Shown here: one piece after another, positions 46,260 to 57,459 of the stretch | How the letters are laid out: each line of letters begins with the position of its first letter | How positions within the stretch are numbered: position 1 is the stretch's first letter | DNA from: Chondrosia reniformis | Taxonomy: Eukaryota > Porifera > Demospongiae > Chondrillida > Chondrillidae | Direction: 5' to 3' | Length of the DNA: 64,000 nucleotides | Assembly: GCA_947172415.1 (NCBI GenBank) | Contig: OX359191.1 | Coordinates: 7,673,130 to 7,737,129 of the forward strand | Notes under the pieces: generated by a model | The model's input: only the letters and a program-made list of their open reading frames with translations | Told to the model about the DNA's origin: nothing | Databases searched by the model: none | Made by a program: the position numbers and the translations under genes

Positions 46260-46516
46260 GTCCTTCAAAGAGAGGCGCATCAAATGATAATTATGAGTCA
46301 GATTTTGAGGACACTGAGGAGGTTATTGACCTAAACAAAGCCAGTACAAATGTCTTGTTGCAAAAGAAGGAGGAGACGGATGTTCTCTTTGAAGCTAACA
46401 GAGTTACTCCCGGTGACAAAGACTGGGTGTATGATAAAGTAGTAGATTTTGGAGAAGAAGATAAATTGTCATGTGGTTGGGACGATGAATCAGAGAACAG
46501 TGACATTGTCATTTAA
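46260..46516 (+). pseudogene. CEP19 exon 5 duplicate, unit B
   Basis: Near-identical copy of CEP19 exon 5 with its acceptor and stop. Exons 1-4 are missing: unit B starts at about 45696 at the last bases of exon 3 and its donor. The intron 3-exon 4-intron 4 interval is then deleted between a ttaaat-rich stretch and the intron-4 sequence aatttgtcccaaacttac. No upstream exon is left, so this is an orphan 3' exon. Confidence 0.85.
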
Positions 46517-46720
46517 CTAGTTAGAGATGCTATATGAGAATGAAAGATTAATATATCCTCTTCAGAATTTAACTCCCCATTCACCCCGGCCTCCAACTAT
46601 TCATCTTATATAATCATTTTGTGCATGAATGATCATTGATTTGAATATTATTACCATCCTTAATTACGTATTTGTTTCCTTTTTATGTTTGATAACTAGT
46701 TCTTGTGCCTTTTAGCTCTA

Positions 46721-47530
46721 TTAATGGGTAATGACTGCTTTAGAGCCAACATAAAATATGCATCCTTTTTTTTCAACTTTAACAGGATATTTCAGCTCAC
46801 TGGGGTATACTGCGGTGGTTTCGATGCAAGAAAATCCTGCTTTCTTCAGGCAAGCAACCACAAAATCTTCTTCTACAGGTAGGTCATTGAAGAATTCATT
46901 CCCAACTTTGTAACCATCAACGCCCGGTGGGTGCTTCCAGCATCCAAGAATTATCTTTCCACCTTCTCTCACCAAAAATGACAGTTTATGAACGAAGACG
47001 TCGAATTCTTCTTCATTTCGAGCACAAGTTTCGACTACACCCACACAGGTTACAATGTCGTACGGACCTTCATAGCCATTTTGTATGATCTTCTCACTAC
47101 GAAGGTCGCACGAAACAACTGCTTTGGTGATGGCTTTGAGACGACGTTTTCGATCCTCAATTGCATCTTCCTTTCTGTTACCTTCGAAATCTTCGACAAC
47201 TTGTTTAAGGAAAGGAGACCAATCAAAAGCGTCAGGTTCGCCCTTCAGCCAGTCATTCAGGGCAGCTCGATTCTTCTCGGTATATTCAGCCATACAGATC
47301 TCAGACACTACACCTGCAGCACCTATAACAACATGGAACGAACACCCTGCCCCGTAGTCAAGCATATTGCGGCACAACTCGTGGTTTTCATTGATCCTTT
47401 TAAAAGTGTCATGGATAAACTTGAGGATACCTTGTCTTCTGTCTAAAGTACCGCAGGAAGACTCTAAATAGGATTTGGGATCAAAGCGATCCGAGTAACC
47501 CTGAAAATCAACTTTACCATGTTCTACCAT
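46721..47530 (-). CDS. NNMT-family methyltransferase, copy B
   Basis: Intact, intronless, 269 residues. Identical to copy A over nearly the whole length, differing at the C-terminus (VKVEKKGCIFYVGSKAVITH). SAM-binding motif and AFDWSPF are preserved. It lies in a unit that repeats at exactly 1877 bp (unit C). Confidence 0.9.
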   Translation of the reverse strand: MVEHGKVDFQGYSDRFDPKSYLESSCGTLDRRQGILKFIHDTFKRINENHELCRNMLDYGAGCSFHVVIGAAGVVSEICMAEYTEKNRAALNDWLKGEPDAFDWSPFLKQVVEDFEGNRKEDAIEDRKRRLKAITKAVVSCDLRSEKIIQNGYEGPYDIVTCVGVVETCARNEEEFDVFVHKLSFLVREGGKIILGCWKHPPGVDGYKVGNEFFNDLPVEEDFVVACLKKAGFSCIETTAVYPSELKYPVKVEKKGCIFYVGSKAVITH

Positions 47531-48136
47531 AGCGCTAGCCTCGAACTGTTACAGAGACCGTCTAGATACGTGCTAATTCCTTACACGCAGGTGAGCTGGT
47601 TAATGACTGCAAGTGCAATGTACACCAGTAGAGCCAATAAATAATTGCGTAACAATATATAGAGTGATTTTGTCACACTCAGTAGTACCAGTGATCCTAA
47701 TATTTGAAATTATCAGTGATATCCCACTTGCTTTTTAAGGCCAAGAAGTATACTTTTGTATTGAGATTGAAGAACAGGATGCAATTATATAGAGTTGCCT
47801 TATTCATAATTCCTTTAATTTAAATATTACATGAATTTGTCCCAAACTTACAATATCCTTGCAAGCTACATTGGTATGTACGTAAGTACGTAAAGGAGCC
47901 CTTAGTGAACATTTAGCTACATATAAATGGCAGTTGATGTACTTTGGAATACATTGATTAAACTTATATACCTGTTTTAAGAACCCATGCATCTTCCTAA
48001 TAATTATTTAATTGTATATCGCTTGAGTTAGACAATTTTGGCTCTGCATGATTTATGACTTTTGATTGAGATATGTATAGATATCTTTGCATCTCTTTCA
48101 AAATAATGCATTATTCCCTATTATATATTCATGTAG

Positions 48137-48393
48137 GTCCTTCAAAGAGAGGCGCATCAAATGATAATTATGAGTCAGATTTTGAGGACACTGAGGAGGT
48201 TATTGACCTAAACAAAGCCAGTACAAATGTCTTGTTGCAAAAGAAGGAGGAGACGGATGTTCTCTTTGAAGCTAACAGAGTTACTCCCGGTGACAAAGAC
48301 TGGGTGTATGATAAAGTAGTAGATTTTGGAGAAGAAGATAAATTGTCATGTGGTTGGGACGATGAATCAGAGAACAGTGACATTGTCATTTAA
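48137..48393 (+). pseudogene. CEP19 exon 5 duplicate, unit C
   Basis: Same orphan exon as in unit B, offset by 1877 bp, with the same exon-4 deletion. No upstream coding exons. Confidence 0.85.
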
Positions 48394-48597
48394 CTAGTTA
48401 GAGATGCTATATGAGAATGAAAGATTAATATATCCTCTTCAGAATTTAACTCCCCATTCACCCCGGCCTCCAACTATTCATCTTATATAATCATTTTGTG
48501 CATGAATGATCATTGATTTGAATATTATTACCATCCTTAATTACGTATTTGTTTCCTTTTTATGTTTGATAACTAGTTCTTGTGCCTTTTAGCTCTA

Positions 48598-49407
48598 TTA
48601 ATGGGTAATGACTGCTTTAGAGCCAACATAAAATATGCATCCTTTTTTTTCAACTTTAACAGGATATTTCAGCTCACTGGGGTATACTGCGGTGGTTTCG
48701 ATGCAAGAAAATCCTGCTTTCTTCAGGCAAGCAACCACAAAATCTTCTTCTACAGGTAGGTCATTGAAGAATTCATTCCCAACTTTGTAACCATCAACGC
48801 CCGGTGGGTGCTTCCAGCATCCAAGAATTATCTTTCCACCTTCTCTCACCAAAAATGACAGTTTATGAACGAAGATGTCGAATTCTTCTTCATTTCGAGC
48901 ACAAGTTTCGACTACACCCACACAGGTTACAATGTCGTACGGACCTTCATAGCCATTTTGTATGATCTTCTCACTACGAAGGTCGCACGAAACAACTGCT
49001 TTGGTGATGGCTTTGAGACGACGTTCGCGATCCTCAATTGCATCTTCCTTTCTGTTACCTTCGAAATCTTCGACAACTTGTTTAAGGAAAGGAGACCAAT
49101 CAAAAGCGTCAGGTTCGCCCTTCAGCCAGTCATTCAGGGCAGCTCGATTCTTCTCGGTATATTCAGCCATACAGATCTCAGACACTACACCTGCAGCACC
49201 TATAACAACATGGAACGAACACCCTGCCCCGTAGTCAAGCATATTGCGGCACAACTCTTGGTTTTCATTGATCCTTTTAAAAGTGTCATGGATAAACTTG
49301 AGGACACCTTGTTTTTTGTCTAAAGTACCGCAGTAAGACTCTAAAAAGGATTTGGGATCAAAGCGATCCGAGTAACCCTGAAAATCAACTTTACCATGTT
49401 CTACCAT
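48598..49407 (-). CDS. NNMT-family methyltransferase, copy C
   Basis: Intact, 269 residues. The body is like copy B, but the first 35 codons carry the variants seen in copy D (CGTLDKKQGVLKF instead of CGTLDRRQGILKF), so C looks like a B/D hybrid. The start codon at 49407 lies in the loop of the inverted repeat at 49330-49494. Confidence 0.9.
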   Translation of the reverse strand: MVEHGKVDFQGYSDRFDPKSFLESYCGTLDKKQGVLKFIHDTFKRINENQELCRNMLDYGAGCSFHVVIGAAGVVSEICMAEYTEKNRAALNDWLKGEPDAFDWSPFLKQVVEDFEGNRKEDAIEDRERRLKAITKAVVSCDLRSEKIIQNGYEGPYDIVTCVGVVETCARNEEEFDIFVHKLSFLVREGGKIILGCWKHPPGVDGYKVGNEFFNDLPVEEDFVVACLKKAGFSCIETTAVYPSELKYPVKVEKKGCIFYVGSKAVITH

Positions 49408-49494
49408 AATGCTTCGTAAAATTGATTTTCAGGGTTATCCGGGATCGCTTTGACCCCAAATCCTTTTTAGAGCCTCACTGCGGTTACTGCGGTC
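49330..49494. repeat. Inverted repeat spanning the methyltransferase C start codon
   Basis: The left arm (about 49330-49390) is the 5' coding sequence of copy C. The right arm (about 49430-49494) is an inverted, slightly diverged copy of the same 60 bp (ttttcagggttatccggg, then atcgctttgaccccaaat). The 40-bp spacer contains the ATG. A further inverted scrap with accatgttctac follows at about 49500-49515. Confidence 0.85.
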
Positions 49495-49542
49495 AATTTT
49501 ACCATGTTCTACCTCGAACTGTTATAGACCGTATATAGGTAC

Positions 49543-50100
49543 GTGCTAATTGACACAAAAAGCAAAGCTCGTTATGTAATGGGGACAATGGGTTCACAAA
49601 CATTATTCAATGCACAACACACCCTACATAAGGAGTACGGTAGTAGGATGACACGGTTTTATTGTTCTCTACATATACAATCAAATAAAGTTACATCAAT
49701 ACATTTTAATGTGTACAGTTCCTTTTGAACGTTAACAACAGAAGTAGCAAAATCTGGAAACGTTAATGCATTGAACCGATAATATGCTCAATGTGTATGC
49801 GTACATTTGCCAGCTTCCGTGTTGCCTCTACTTGTGCTGGATCAAGTTGGTCAACTCCTCATGTGAAGGCACCCAGATCTATAGGCATCTGGATATGACT
49901 GCATGTGGTCTAATAATATATGGTCAACATCATTACTGTTTTCAAATTGATACTCTTTACAGATGTACCAGTTTCTAGCTGATACAAGCATTATTTGGCA
50001 TTGTATATACGTATATTTAAGCAATAGAGTATTCATTATAATTATACTACAGTTATACTGTAATATATAGTGTAAAATGAGAATTAGATGTTTCATGTTT
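49543..50100. other. Stretch without recognised gene at the left of passenger copy 1
   Basis: AT-rich sequence with short non-homologous frames. It begins near the inverted repeat at the copy-C start and includes a palindromic-looking tgtatatacgtatattt. Conserved in passenger copy 2 (55545-56090) apart from a divergent 60-bp patch near 55600-55660. Confidence 0.5.
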
Positions 50101-50105
50101 ATGTA

Positions 50106-50185
50106 CAGTAGGAAGTCAATATCTGAACTTCAATTATCTGAACACCCTCCAGTCCTGACGAGTTCGGATTATTGACTTCCTACTG
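50106..50185. mobile_element. 80-bp MITE with Tc1/mariner-pogo-like ends, copy 1
   Basis: Begins cagtaggaagtcaata and ends tattgacttcctactg, a perfect 16-bp terminal inverted repeat flanked by TA on both sides. The internal atctgaacttcaattatctg and gagttcggattatt resemble pogo-type MITEs. No coding capacity. Confidence 0.75.
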
Positions 50186-50369
50186 TACATATGTATGTGT
50201 AGAAGATATATTGCAAAGTCTATACTAACACTAACAGTTTCAAGTAATTATTGCATATATATTAAGTTGCTACAAAAACATTGTGTCTACTGTATTGATT
50301 ATATATATAACATACGTAGGTCTATATAGCACTAAGCATGTATAGGTGTCACTTTAGAACAAGTGGAGT

Positions 50370-52700
50370 CTAAAAGAAAAAAAACAGTTTCTTTCTCTTT
50401 TTGTTCATCTTTTGCAAGGCTTCATTGATAGTGGTCATATTTGTAATGAGCTCCCTCTTCATAGACTGAACATCCTCACCAATCAAGGAAAGCTGTTTAG
50501 AGAGAGCTGCAACATTTTTACTCTCTTCATGAAGATTTTCAGTCAGTGTCTTAACATTTTGTCTCAAGGTGTAAATTGGATTGGGTTCCTATATACGTAG
50601 TAATTGTATAACAATTGTTATGAAATATATAGACATCAGATTGTCAGCCATGCCTATACGTATACGCATATATATATATATATAATAAGGTAATACGAAG
50701 TGCAAAATTATACGTATAAGAAATAGCTGCCATTTTACAGATATATTACATAAGCATGTATATATGTGTGTACATATAAAAGGGACATTGTAATGTACTG
50801 ACTCTGTTTGTTAAGAATGTCTGATTGTCTTTTTGTAACTTCTCTGCTAGTATAGCTTGTGTTTCAAAATCAGTTCGTCTCAGCTTGTGTTTCAAAATCA
50901 GTTCGTCTCAGCTTTTTGAGCCATCTGATCACAAAATTGTACCTTTTGTTCTTGAAAACTCGGCGTTTGGTACGCATGAAGCGTCTAGTAAATCTTAAGA
51001 TGTTCCTTTCTTCCAAATAAAGAATGAAATTTACCTATCAATTTCAAAGTTATTATTTTTGTGAAGCTTACAATTGTGGACTTGTATGTATTGATTTTAT
51101 TATAATATATAGTCTCTCTTATGAGTTTTGGCTTGACTTACCCGAAGAGAAATTTTTGTTAGCAGTGCCTTTTGTTTTTCATTCTGAGTATCACCCACAG
51201 CCAAACCAATCTGTATTTACATATGTATGTTAAATAAAAAGAACATAATATGTTTATATAGCCTATTAAGGTTGCTATGTAATTATTATATCTGAGGTTC
51301 GCCAGTTAAGGTTGCTAATTATTATATTTGGGGCTCGCTCAGGTTCACCCCACCCTAGCTAGGTGAACGGTGATTTTTTACATGTCATGAATCATGCGTG
51401 CATGTACGCATCCGCTAACATATTGGATGGGTGGGTGGATGGATGGATGGATGCATGTATGCATGCATAGATAGATAGATAGATAGATAGTAGAATTATG
51501 TATACGTACATAAATTCCTCACCAAAAGATTTGAAAACAGAACTGGTATAAGAATGACAAAACAGATAAACAGAAAGTATGCCATGCCACTATAGATAAT
51601 ATCTCCTTCATTGAAAATACTATCATAACCAGTAGCACCAGTACTCTAGATAAAGACTTTCATGATAGATTTCTGAGGACTACTGTAAGATACCAGATTG
51701 TCAGCCTATAAAAGTCAATAAAAGTTAGAGAAATCTAGTTTTCCATTTTATGAAATAGCAGTCAATTATCAAACCAATAATTTGTGCTTTCATTTCTTAC
51801 CCTGTGATCTCTGATCAGCAACATGTAGAAGGGAATTGCAAAAGCAAATATTAAAAGAATGGGAAGAAATATCAGCTTTAGGAAGCTGAGGACAATGTTA
51901 AAGAACATGTTCATCGGAACACCAGCGAACGGCATATCCTTAAGCATGATAACGAAGTTGAACCAAGCTGAGCAGACAGCCAGGGCACCTATTTGCCATT
52001 GCCAATCTGGGGTACACCAGCAGGGGTTCCCAAACCCAACCAGAAATATATATGATGCAACCTAAGAATGTCCCCAACTGGAAGTAGTTTTGCCAGTCTT
52101 TCCAGTATTGGAGTACTGAAGTGTACATTTGTATACCTTCAACTATAAGGTAGCCACATATGAACAATATCAGAACAATAGACATGAAATTGAGTCCAAC
52201 TATCAGTGAGGAAGCTCCTACGTATAGTATAAACCAAGAATGAAAAACATTATACTATATAGATGCATAGCGTTATTTAGAATGCTTATATTTTGCATAA
52301 CAATATTTATGCACTATATAAACAAGGTACATTTCCATATATGGTGCAGAATATATAATTATTTAGATATATACATGTGATACAATATTATCGGATGTAT
52401 AATAACTGTATACAAGCACGTACCTTCACAATCAAAACCTGCATAAAGATATATACATAAAAGAGTAACATACAATAGTTAATATACATATATATACATA
52501 TATTATTTAATTATTTAATTAATTATTTAGATTACCTTAGTATATTGTAACTTGCACTGTACGTATATATATGTTATTATGAATAAGTATATAATTATGT
52601 ACATACTATGTAAAATATGACATTGCATGTTTAAATATACACAAACTGGTTATTTATTACTTATACCCCGTTGCCATGTCATTAGGGAGGCAGCCCATGT
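50370..52700 (-). pseudogene. TRPA-like cation channel, 3' half, copy 1 (broken)
   Basis: Same exon set as the copy at 56355-58620: S-helix exon (about 51800-52215), pore/S6 exon (about 51520-51708), post-S6 GLAVGDT exon (about 51140-51220), basic exon (about 50830-51035) and C-terminal coiled-coil exon (50370-50588). Two lesions are visible against copy 2. There is a 4-bp insertion near 52047 (atatat run) that shifts the helix exon. A 28-bp direct duplication of cttgtgtttcaaaatcag plus following bases (about 50858-50910) shifts the basic exon. Upstream channel exons are absent. Confidence 0.75.
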
Positions 52701-53110
52701 CTGAAATGACTAAAAGAACAAAGTAATGCATGAAATTTGCTCAAAGGATTAAAACATTTCAGGTAACGAATAAAACAATGGGTAAGATTTACTGCTTCAA
52801 GCCATACTTATATCCTATTAATCAGCAAATACTGTTGTACGTATAGGGTAGGTAATGCCCCCCCCCCCATTATCAGCTTGTTGTCATGGCAATGGGATAT
52901 ACATATAAATTATGTATATGTTCATTGTATGCTGATCAAATTTAAACAGCCCCTCACTTTGCCCAACTGGTCCATAACTGACATTTTTGGGACCTACAGT
53001 ATACGTATATTATCATGAAATATATGCCTCAAAGCCATATATACGTGTTACTGGCAGTGCTGGTATCTGGTTTACCTTACCTTTGATGTATGACGTCATA
53101 ATGCAATAAG

Positions 53111-54387
53111 TCAAATTAATTCCTTACACACAGGTGAGCTGGTTAATGACTGGAAGTGCAATGTACACCAGTAGAGCCAGTAAATAATTGAGTAAAAATA
53201 TATAGAGTGATTTTGTCACACTCAGTAGTACCAGCTCCTAATATTTGAAATTATCAGTGCTATCCTACTTGCTTTTTAAGGCCGAGAAGTATACTTTTGT
53301 ATTGAGATTGAAGAACAGGATGCAATTATATAGAGTTGCCTTATTCACAATTACTTTAATTTAAATACATGAAATTCCTTATTATATGTACCTGGTTAGT
53401 TAGTATCCCTGCTGAAAAGACTGGAAACTGGAGATGTTAAGAAGATTGAAACAGAAGCTGTACCTCATTTTGAGCTGAAAAGTGACGAATTACTGGATGC
53501 AAGGAAGCCACAGTTGACTCAGATTGTTGGTAAATCATCCAATCAGCTTACAGATGTGCACACCAATCAGGATGTATCTTCAGTGCCTCCTAACCTCCTT
53601 GACCTAAGACAACTGCCTAGCCTAGATTACATCAGTACTGGTGCAGGAACCTTTAAGAACAATGAAAAGACTAAATTAGTAACTCCACCTGGAGACCATT
53701 CTGATGACCAGCAGAGTCTGGATGATATTCTCAAAGAATTTGGTGATGTCTCTAGTGACAACAGTGACAATAATGAACAGCAATTCACTGGAGGTGGTAA
53801 AACTGTGCAAGGTAATAGAATTTGTCCCAAACTTACAATATCCTTGCAAGCTATATTGGTGTGTCGGTAAAGGAGCCCTTAGTGAACATTTAGCTGTATG
53901 ATGAACTGTAAATGGCAGTTGATGTACTTTTGAATACATTGATTAAACTTATACCTGTTTTAAGAACCCATGCATCTTTCTAATACCTAATTATTTGAGC
54001 TAACCTAATTGTATTGCTTGAGTTAGACAATATTGGTTCTGCATGACTGGTGACTTTTGATTGAGATATGTATATAGATATCTTTGCATCTTTTTCAAAA
54101 TAATGCATTATTCCCTATTGTATATTCATGTAGGTCCTTCAAAGAGAGGCGCATCAAATGATAATGAGTCAGATTTTGAGGACACTGAGGAGGTTATTGA
54201 CCTAAACAAAGCCAGTACAAATGTCTTGTTGCAAAAGAAGGAGGAGATGGATGTTCTCTTTGAAGCTAACAGAGTTACTCCCGGTGACAAAGACTGGGTG
54301 TATGATAAAGTAGTAGATTTTGGAGAAGAAGATAAATTGTCATGTGGTTGGGACGATGAATCAGAGAACAGTGACATTGTCATTTAA
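53111..54387 (+). pseudogene. CEP19 3' duplicate, unit D (exons 4-5)
   Basis: Contains the last bases of exon 3 with its donor, complete exon 4 (53400-53811, same 412-nt length as the founder) and exon 5 (54134-54387, lacking one Tyr codon in the NDNYESD region). Exons 1-2 and most of exon 3 are missing and replaced by the passenger segment. Reading frames are still open, but no start exon was found. Confidence 0.85.
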
Positions 54388-54591
54388 CTAGTTAGAGATG
54401 CTATATGAGAATGAAAGATTAATATATCCTCTTCAGAATTTAACTCCCCATTCACCCCGGCCTCCAACTACTCATCTTATATAATCATTTTGTGCATGAA
54501 TGATCATTGATTTGAATATTATTACCATCCTTAATTACGTATTTGTTTCCTTTTTATGTTTGATAACTAGTTCTTGTGCCTTTTAGCTCTA

Positions 54592-55398
54592 TTAATGGGT
54601 AATGACTGCTTTAGAACCAACATAAAATATGCATCCTTTTTTTTCAACTTTAACAGGATATTTCAGCTCACTGGGGTATACTGCGGTGGTTTCGATGCGA
54701 GAAAATCCTGCTTTCTTCAGGCAAGCAACCACAAAATCTTCTTCTACAGGTAGGTCATTGAAGAATTCATTCCCAACTTTGTAACCATCAACGCCCGGTG
54801 GGTGCTTCCAGCATCCAAGAATTATCTTTCCACCTTCTCTCACCAAAAATGACAGTTTATGAACGAAGATGTCGAATTCTTCTTCATTTCGAGCACAAGT
54901 TTCGACTACACCCACACAGGTTACAATGTCGTACGGACCTTCATAGCCATTTTGTATGATCTTCTCACTACGAAGGTCGCACGAAACAACTGCTTTGGTG
55001 ATGGCTTTGAGACGACGTTTTCGATCCTCAATTGCATCTTCCTTTCTGTTACCTTCGAAATCTTCGACAACTTGTTTAAGGAAAGGAGACCAATCAAAAG
55101 CGTCAGGTTCGCCTTTCAGCCAGTCATTCAGGGCAGCTCGATTCTTCTCGGTATATTCAGCCATACAGATCTCAGACACTACACCTGCAGCACCTATAAC
55201 AACATGGAACGAACACCCTGCCCCGTAGTCAAGCATATTGCGGCACAACTCTTGGTTTTCATTGATCCTTTTAAAAGTGTCATGGATAAACTTGAGGACA
55301 CCTTGTTTTTTGTCTAAAGTACCGCAGTAATACTCTAAATAGGATTTGGGATCAAAGCGATCCGAGTAACCCTGAAAATCTTTACCATGTTCTACCAT
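54592..55398 (-). CDS. NNMT-family methyltransferase, copy D
   Basis: Intact, 268 residues from the ATG at 55398. A 3-nt deletion removes one Val near the N-terminus (EHGKDFQGY). One Cys-to-Arg change (KAGFSRIE) lies near the C-terminus. Core SAM and FDWSPF motifs are unchanged. The start codon lies in the loop of an inverted repeat, as in copy C. Confidence 0.9.
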   Translation of the reverse strand: MVEHGKDFQGYSDRFDPKSYLEYYCGTLDKKQGVLKFIHDTFKRINENQELCRNMLDYGAGCSFHVVIGAAGVVSEICMAEYTEKNRAALNDWLKGEPDAFDWSPFLKQVVEDFEGNRKEDAIEDRKRRLKAITKAVVSCDLRSEKIIQNGYEGPYDIVTCVGVVETCARNEEEFDIFVHKLSFLVREGGKIILGCWKHPPGVDGYKVGNEFFNDLPVEEDFVVACLKKAGFSRIETTAVYPSELKYPVKVEKKGCIFYVGSKAVITH

Positions 55399-55480
55399 AA
55401 CGCTTTGCAAAATTGATTTTCAGGGTTATCCGGGATCGCTTTGACCCCAAATCCTTTTTAGAGTCTTACTGCGGTTACTG
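55320..55480. repeat. Inverted repeat spanning the methyltransferase D start codon
   Basis: Left arm about 55320-55380 (5' coding sequence of copy D), right arm about 55413-55477, with the ATG in the spacer. Same design as at 49330-49494, so it was duplicated with the unit. Confidence 0.85.
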
Positions 55481-56090
55481 CGGTCAATTTTACCATGTTC
55501 TACCTCGAACTGTTATAGACCGTATATAGGTACGTGCTAATTGACGCAAAAAGCAAAGCACGTTATGTAATGGGGACAATAGGTTCACAAACATTATTCA
55601 ATGCTTTTTGTGCCATCCCTACATCTTCACTATTTTTGTAGAAAATTTTTATTGTTCTCTACATAATATAATCAAATAAAGTTACACCAATACATTTTAA
55701 TGTGTACAGTTCCTTTTGGACGTTAACAACAGAAGTAGCAAAATCTGGAAACGTTGATGCATTGAACTGATAATATGCTCAATGTGTATGTGTACATTTG
55801 CAGCTTCCGTGTTGCCTCTACTTGTGCTGGATCAAGTTGGTCAACTCCTCATGTGAAGGCACCCAGACCTATAGGCATCCGGATATGACTGCATGTGATC
55901 TAATGATATATGGTCAACATCATTACTGTTTTGATACTCTTTACAGATGTACCAGTTTCTAGCTGATACAAGCATTAATTGGCATTGTATATACGTATAT
56001 CTAAGCAATAGAGTATTCATTATAATTATACTACAGTTATACTGTAATATAATAGTGTAAAATGAGAATTAGATGTTTCATGTTTATGTA

Positions 56091-56170
56091 CAGTAGGAAG
56101 TCAATATCTGAACTTCAATTATCTGAACACCCTCCAGTCCTGACGAGTTCGGATTATTGACTTCCTACTG
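56091..56170. mobile_element. 80-bp MITE, copy 2
   Basis: Identical in ends and length to the element at 50106-50185, at the equivalent place in the duplicated segment. It was therefore present before the duplication rather than inserted twice. Confidence 0.75.
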
Positions 56171-56354
56171 TACATATGTATGTGTAGAAGATATATTGCA
56201 AAGTCTATACTAACACTAGCAGTTTCAAGTAATTATTGCATATATATAAAGTTGCTACAAAAACATTGTGTCTACTGTATTGATTATATATATAACATAC
56301 GTAGGTCTATGTAGCACTGAGCATGTGTAGGTGTCACTTTAGAACAAGTGGAGT

Positions 56355-57427
56355 CTAAAAGAAAAAAAACAGCTTCTTTCTCTTTTTGTTCATCTTTTGC
56401 AAGGCTTCATTGATAGTGGTCATATTTGTAATGAGCTCCCTCTTCATAGACTGAACATCCTCACCAATCAAGGAAAGCTGTTTAGAGAGAGCTGCAACAT
56501 TTTTACTCTCTTCATGAAGATTTTCAGTCAGTGTCTTAACATTTTGTCTCAAGGTGTAAATTGGATTGGGTTCCTATATACGTAGTAATTGTATAACAAT
56601 TGTTATGAAATATATAGACATCAGATTGTCAGCCATGCCTATACGTATACGCATATATATATATATATAATAAGGTAATACGAAGTGCAAAATTATACGT
56701 ATAAAAAATAGCTGCCATTTTACAGATATATTACATAAGCATGTATATATGTGTGTACATATAAAAGGGACATTGTAATGTACTGACTCTGTTTGTTAAG
56801 AATGTCTGATTGTCTTTTTGTAACTTCTCTGCTAGTATAGCTTGTGTTTCAAAATCAGTTCGTCTCAGCTTTTTGAGCCATCTAATCACAAAATTGTACC
56901 TTTTGTTCTTGAAAACTCGGCGTTTGGTACGCATGAAGCGTCTAGTAAATCTTAAGATGTTCCTTTCTTCCAAATAAAGAATGAAATTTACCTATAAATT
57001 TCAAAGTTATTATTTTTGTGAAGCTTACAATTGTGGACTTGTATGTATTGATTTTATTATAATATATAGTCTCTCTTATGAGTTTTGGCTTGACTTACCC
57101 GAAGAGAAATTTTTGTTAGCAGTGCCTTTTGTTTTTCATTCTGAGTATCACCCACAGCCAAACCAATCTGTATTTACATACGTATGTTAAATAAAAAGAA
57201 CATAATATGTTTATATAGCCTATTAAGGTTGCTATGTAATTATTATATCTGGGGTTCGCCAGTTAAGGTTGCTAATTATTATATTTGGGGCTCGCTCAGG
57301 TTCACCCCACCCTAGCTAGGTGAACGGTGATTTTTTACATGTCATGAATCGTGCGTGCATGTACGCATCCGCTAACATATTGGACGGGTGGGTGGATGGA
57401 TGGATGGATGGATGCATGTATGCATGC

Positions 57428-57459
<32 letters not shown>

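Larger units (their letters stand above)
49540..53105. other. Passenger segment, copy 1 (inserted between units C and D)
   Basis: About 3.5 kb that is repeated at 55540-59040 with high identity. It contains TRPA-like exons on the minus strand, an 80-bp MITE, a short ggat/gata microsatellite (51421-51490) and otherwise AT-rich DNA. The left 800 bp have no recognised feature. It ends next to a remnant of CEP19 exon 3 at about 53111-53134. Confidence 0.85.
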
